Part shown: positions 62,112 through 64,000 of the stretch, in pieces
Layout of the letters: each line of letters starts with the position of its first letter
How positions within the stretch are numbered: position 1 is the first letter of the stretch
Origin: Butyrivibrio proteoclasticus P6B7
GTDB taxonomy: Bacteria; Bacillota; Clostridia; Lachnospirales; Lachnospiraceae
Direction of reading: 5' to 3'
NCBI RefSeq assembly: GCF_000622085.1
Contig: NZ_JHWL01000010.1
Coordinates: 1-64,000, forward strand
DNA length: 64,000 nucleotides
Position numbers and translations under genes: made by a program
The notes under the pieces: generated by a model
Database searches by the model: none
The model's input: the letters and a program-made list of their open reading frames with translations, nothing else
Told to the model about the DNA's origin: nothing

Positions 62112-63287
62112 TTACTCTTCATAAGGTGGAACTGCAAGGTACTCGCCATTCTGAACCTTCTCGTATGCCTCTGGGTAATACTCCTTCATGATGTGAGCTG
62201 GGACTCTGTAATCCTCGTTAGGATCAAATTGATCAATGTAGATATAGTCTTGCTCTAAGAATGCATATGGTGCATAGCCTTCCATGAAATTAATAAGGTG
62301 AGCAAAAAGTCTTGCAAATACCTGTCTTCCAAGAAGTGTAAGGTGAACGCCGTCCTCAAGATACTTGTCAGCGTGATCAACGTAAAGATCGCAGTGTGAC
62401 TGGAACATTGTATCGTAGTCGTAGAGTTCCTCAGACTGAATTACATTGCTGGCCTTTCTTGCGTAGTTAGCAAGAGTGTCGATACCGTTACTTACAATGT
62501 ATGAATCACCGATGTATCCACCGTTTGCATCGTAGTAGATTCCATAGAAAGGTGTTACAAGTACGATCTTAGCGTTAGGACTGATTCTCTTAAGAGTCTC
62601 AACACCAGTCATAAGTCCACCGTAATATGTGTGAAGGTAGTTGTCATCGTAGATAGTTGCATCAAGTGGGATCTTTGAAAAGAAATCATTTGCACCGTAC
62701 TCGATTACATAAATATCTACAGTCTTAGGATCTACCTGATTCATCTTATCTAAAACGTTAGGATAATCAGCAAGAACCTTGTTTCTGTCTGCTGTGCCAG
62801 CCAAAGCATACGTCATGCCTACAAAGCTGTTACTTGTCAATGATGCTGGATCAATGTTATCTGTTGAAAGCTCAACAGCTGCTGTTGTTCCGCCAATAGC
62901 AAGGTTATAAAACTTTGAATTAGGCACCTGAAGCGAAATAAGGTTAGGAAGGTCTGATCCGTCGTTCCTACCGTTAGCGAACTGGCTATCACCGAAGAAT
63001 ACAACAACTGTCTGATCCTCCTGTGTCTCAGTAACCTCTTCTTCCTTAGTTACAGTTGATGTGGAAGCTGATGCTGAAGCCTCTTCAAATGCAGGCTCTG
63101 TAAGGTCCTCCATAACAATCTGCTGTGCCTGAGCCAATGCACTAGCCTCTGCAGAAGCCTCGATGTTAGCAACACCGTCTCCTACATATTCAATTGCAGC
63201 CTTAGCTGTCTTAAAGCCGCCACATCCAGTGGCACATACAGCAACTGCAAGCGCAAGTGCTAATACATTTACAAATCTTTTCTTCAT
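62112..63287 (-). CDS. Secreted SGNH/GDSL-hydrolase lipoprotein
   Basis: 391 residues from the ATG at 63287 (GAGGAG 8 nt upstream). A lipoprotein signal peptide (KKRFVNVLALALAVAVCATG-C) has cysteine at about 22. An Ala/Ser/Glu-rich linker leads to an SGNH domain with FFGDSQFANG (block I), AIGGTTAA (block II), YVIEYGANDFF (block III) and DGVHLTLLGR (block V), so the catalytic set looks complete. It probably hydrolyses acyl esters on wall glycans or substrates outside the cell. The substrate is not known. Possible counterpart of the two MBOAT acylation systems. Confidence 0.92.
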   Translation of the reverse strand: MKKRFVNVLALALAVAVCATGCGGFKTAKAAIEYVGDGVANIEASAEASALAQAQQIVMEDLTEPAFEEASASASTSTVTKEEEVTETQEDQTVVVFFGDSQFANGRNDGSDLPNLISLQVPNSKFYNLAIGGTTAAVELSTDNIDPASLTSNSFVGMTYALAGTADRNKVLADYPNVLDKMNQVDPKTVDIYVIEYGANDFFSKIPLDATIYDDNYLHTYYGGLMTGVETLKRISPNAKIVLVTPFYGIYYDANGGYIGDSYIVSNGIDTLANYARKASNVIQSEELYDYDTMFQSHCDLYVDHADKYLEDGVHLTLLGRQVFARLFAHLINFMEGYAPYAFLEQDYIYIDQFDPNEDYRVPAHIMKEYYPEAYEKVQNGEYLAVPPYEE

Positions 63288-63509
63288 ATCTCGTCTCCTC
63301 AATATTATATGGTTCAAAAGAACCTTTTTTGTTCAAAACAATGCTGATCTCTATTAGAAACTCAATAGTTCCGGCAACATGAACATTGTACCACTCTATA
63401 TGTATATTACTAGTCAAAATGAGAAAAATTAAGAATTTCTGCCGTTAATCTTAAGAAAGTCTTAAGAAGTTTACGGTATATCGTATACATTAATCGATAT
63501 TCAGTAGAA

Positions 63510-63562
63510 GGAGTCAGTGGGGACGGTTCTAGTTGACTCCCAGAACCGTCCCCACTGACTCC
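63510..63562. repeat. REPIN-like inverted repeat
   Basis: Two perfect 21-bp arms (63510-63530 and 63542-63562), beginning GGAGTCAGTGGGGACGGTTC on the left arm, surround an 11-nt loop. I recall the GGGGACGGTTCT core as a dispersed motif in several Clostridia, associated with REP-type (IS200/Y1-like) elements. No transposase is in the window. Confidence 0.85.
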
Positions 63563-63578
63563 CAATTTCACTCATAAT

Positions 63579-64000
63579 CTACAGGAAGAAATCCCCAAAC
63601 ACGCTTGTATCCACAGTCTCCGTGTACTGCCTGTAAGCATCAAGCAGCGACTGGACATAGGAATTAGAGTCCGCCACATAGGCATTCTCCGGGATATTCG
63701 CCGCCTCATCGTGGGCTGTAATAGACATAAGCCCCTTATGCAGATTACTTATAGTTGGATAATACGGATTGTCATTACCAAACTCATCCTCGTCCTCATC
63801 AAGACTCGGAGACTTGAATAATGAGCTCTGGATCATGCTAGAGTATAAATAGGAAGAAGTAGACAGATCCCTTAAGGCCTCCGCAGTGGACATAGGATCC
63901 ACATAGGCAGACCTGTTCTTATTGGTATACGGATCTGTAGTATTCTTATCTGCCACAGTATAGGCAGGATCTATCTTCTCATTGGACTTGATTCCGCTGA
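63579..64000 (-). CDS. Unknown protein, C-terminal end (cut by window edge)
   Basis: The frame is open from the right edge to the stop near 63579: about 139 residues visible, with no start in the window. A GTG at 63956 is an internal start at most; the reading frame continues upstream of it without a stop (KSNEKIDPAYTVADKN). The sequence is rich in Asp, Ser and Tyr (SLDEDEDEFGNDNPYYPTI) with helical segments (VQSLLDAYRQYTETVDTSVFG). No family is recognised, and no membrane segment is visible. Confidence 0.7.
   Translation of the reverse strand, partial: SGIKSNEKIDPAYTVADKNTTDPYTNKNRSAYVDPMSTAEALRDLSTSSYLYSSMIQSSLFKSPSLDEDEDEFGNDNPYYPTISNLHKGLMSITAHDEAANIPENAYVADSNSYVQSLLDAYRQYTETVDTSVFGDFFL

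Noticed and set aside
63304..63309. TATAAT (minus) as the promoter of the SGNH lipoprotein gene
   Set aside because: The start point would fall at or past the GAGGAG ribosome site, so the mRNA would lack it; no -35 at 17 bp either.

Overview
The window looks like a chromosomal segment of a Lachnospiraceae bacterium (Clostridia), probably near Butyrivibrio or Pseudobutyrivibrio. The left edge carries the 5' end of a 16S rRNA gene with a Lachnospiraceae-type V1 region. Other supporting traits are an FMN-riboswitch-controlled ECF riboflavin transporter, a TsaB-RimI fusion, strong sigma-A promoters, and a VTC/DUF4956/CotH group. Almost every gene is on the minus strand, co-oriented with the rRNA operon; only the HD-GYP gene and the CotH gene are on plus. 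I see no phage, plasmid, transposase or CRISPR array.

Region by region (minus-strand order runs right to left). 1-690: promoter, two tRNA-Ser genes and the start of 16S. 745-7,650: one operon, tsaE, tsaB-rimI, rnz, an unknown membrane-anchored protein, tsaD, ispD, a GT4 glycosyltransferase and a hexapeptide acetyltransferase, ended by a terminator. It holds the t6A tRNA-modification genes except tsaC. 7,714-10,113: riboswitch-controlled ribU and a divergent HD-GYP gene, driven by back-to-back promoters. 10,132-14,625: murA, a LysM/G5/M23 wall hydrolase, a coiled-coil membrane protein and a small alarmone synthetase.

14,633-34,666: a large glycan cluster with GT2 enzymes, an LCP ligase, a polyprenyl-phosphate sugar transferase, a phosphohexomutase, two large GT2 proteins, a methyltransferase-kinase resembling the WbdD chain terminator, the Wzt/Wzm ABC exporter and rfbC/A/B (no rfbD in view). 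The layout recalls ABC-exported, end-capped rhamnans such as the S-layer glycans of Geobacillus. 34,790-38,314: a giant GH25/Big2 wall protein with an acidic, repetitive cytoplasmic tail.

38,491-58,764: a second envelope-glycan block. It has multi-pass GT-C-like proteins, an SMR/ArnEF-like flippase pair, two MBOAT + SGNH acylation pairs, a TarI-like cytidylyltransferase with an SDR and LicD, a possibly split DUF6077 protein, uridine kinase, a GtrB-like GT2 and an FAD oxidoreductase. 58,886-61,978: DUF4956, VTC polyphosphate polymerase and divergent CotH kinase. 62,112-64,000: a secreted SGNH lipoprotein, a REPIN-like inverted repeat, and the C-terminal end of an unknown gene cut by the window edge.

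Taken together the window is mainly a surface-polysaccharide factory: nucleotide sugars (dTDP-rhamnose, probably CDP-alditol), polymer assembly and capping, export, wall attachment (LCP), acylation and phosphoalditol decoration, with wall hydrolases beside it. The least explained signals are a strongly over-represented 9-mer (AAAAGAGCT, both strands), which also occurs as an inverted pair after a stop codon; oppositely charged D/R/Y-rich tails on the LCP and GH25 proteins; three consecutive hairpins between 54,442 and 54,592; and a duplicated 20-mer at the start and stop of cotH.
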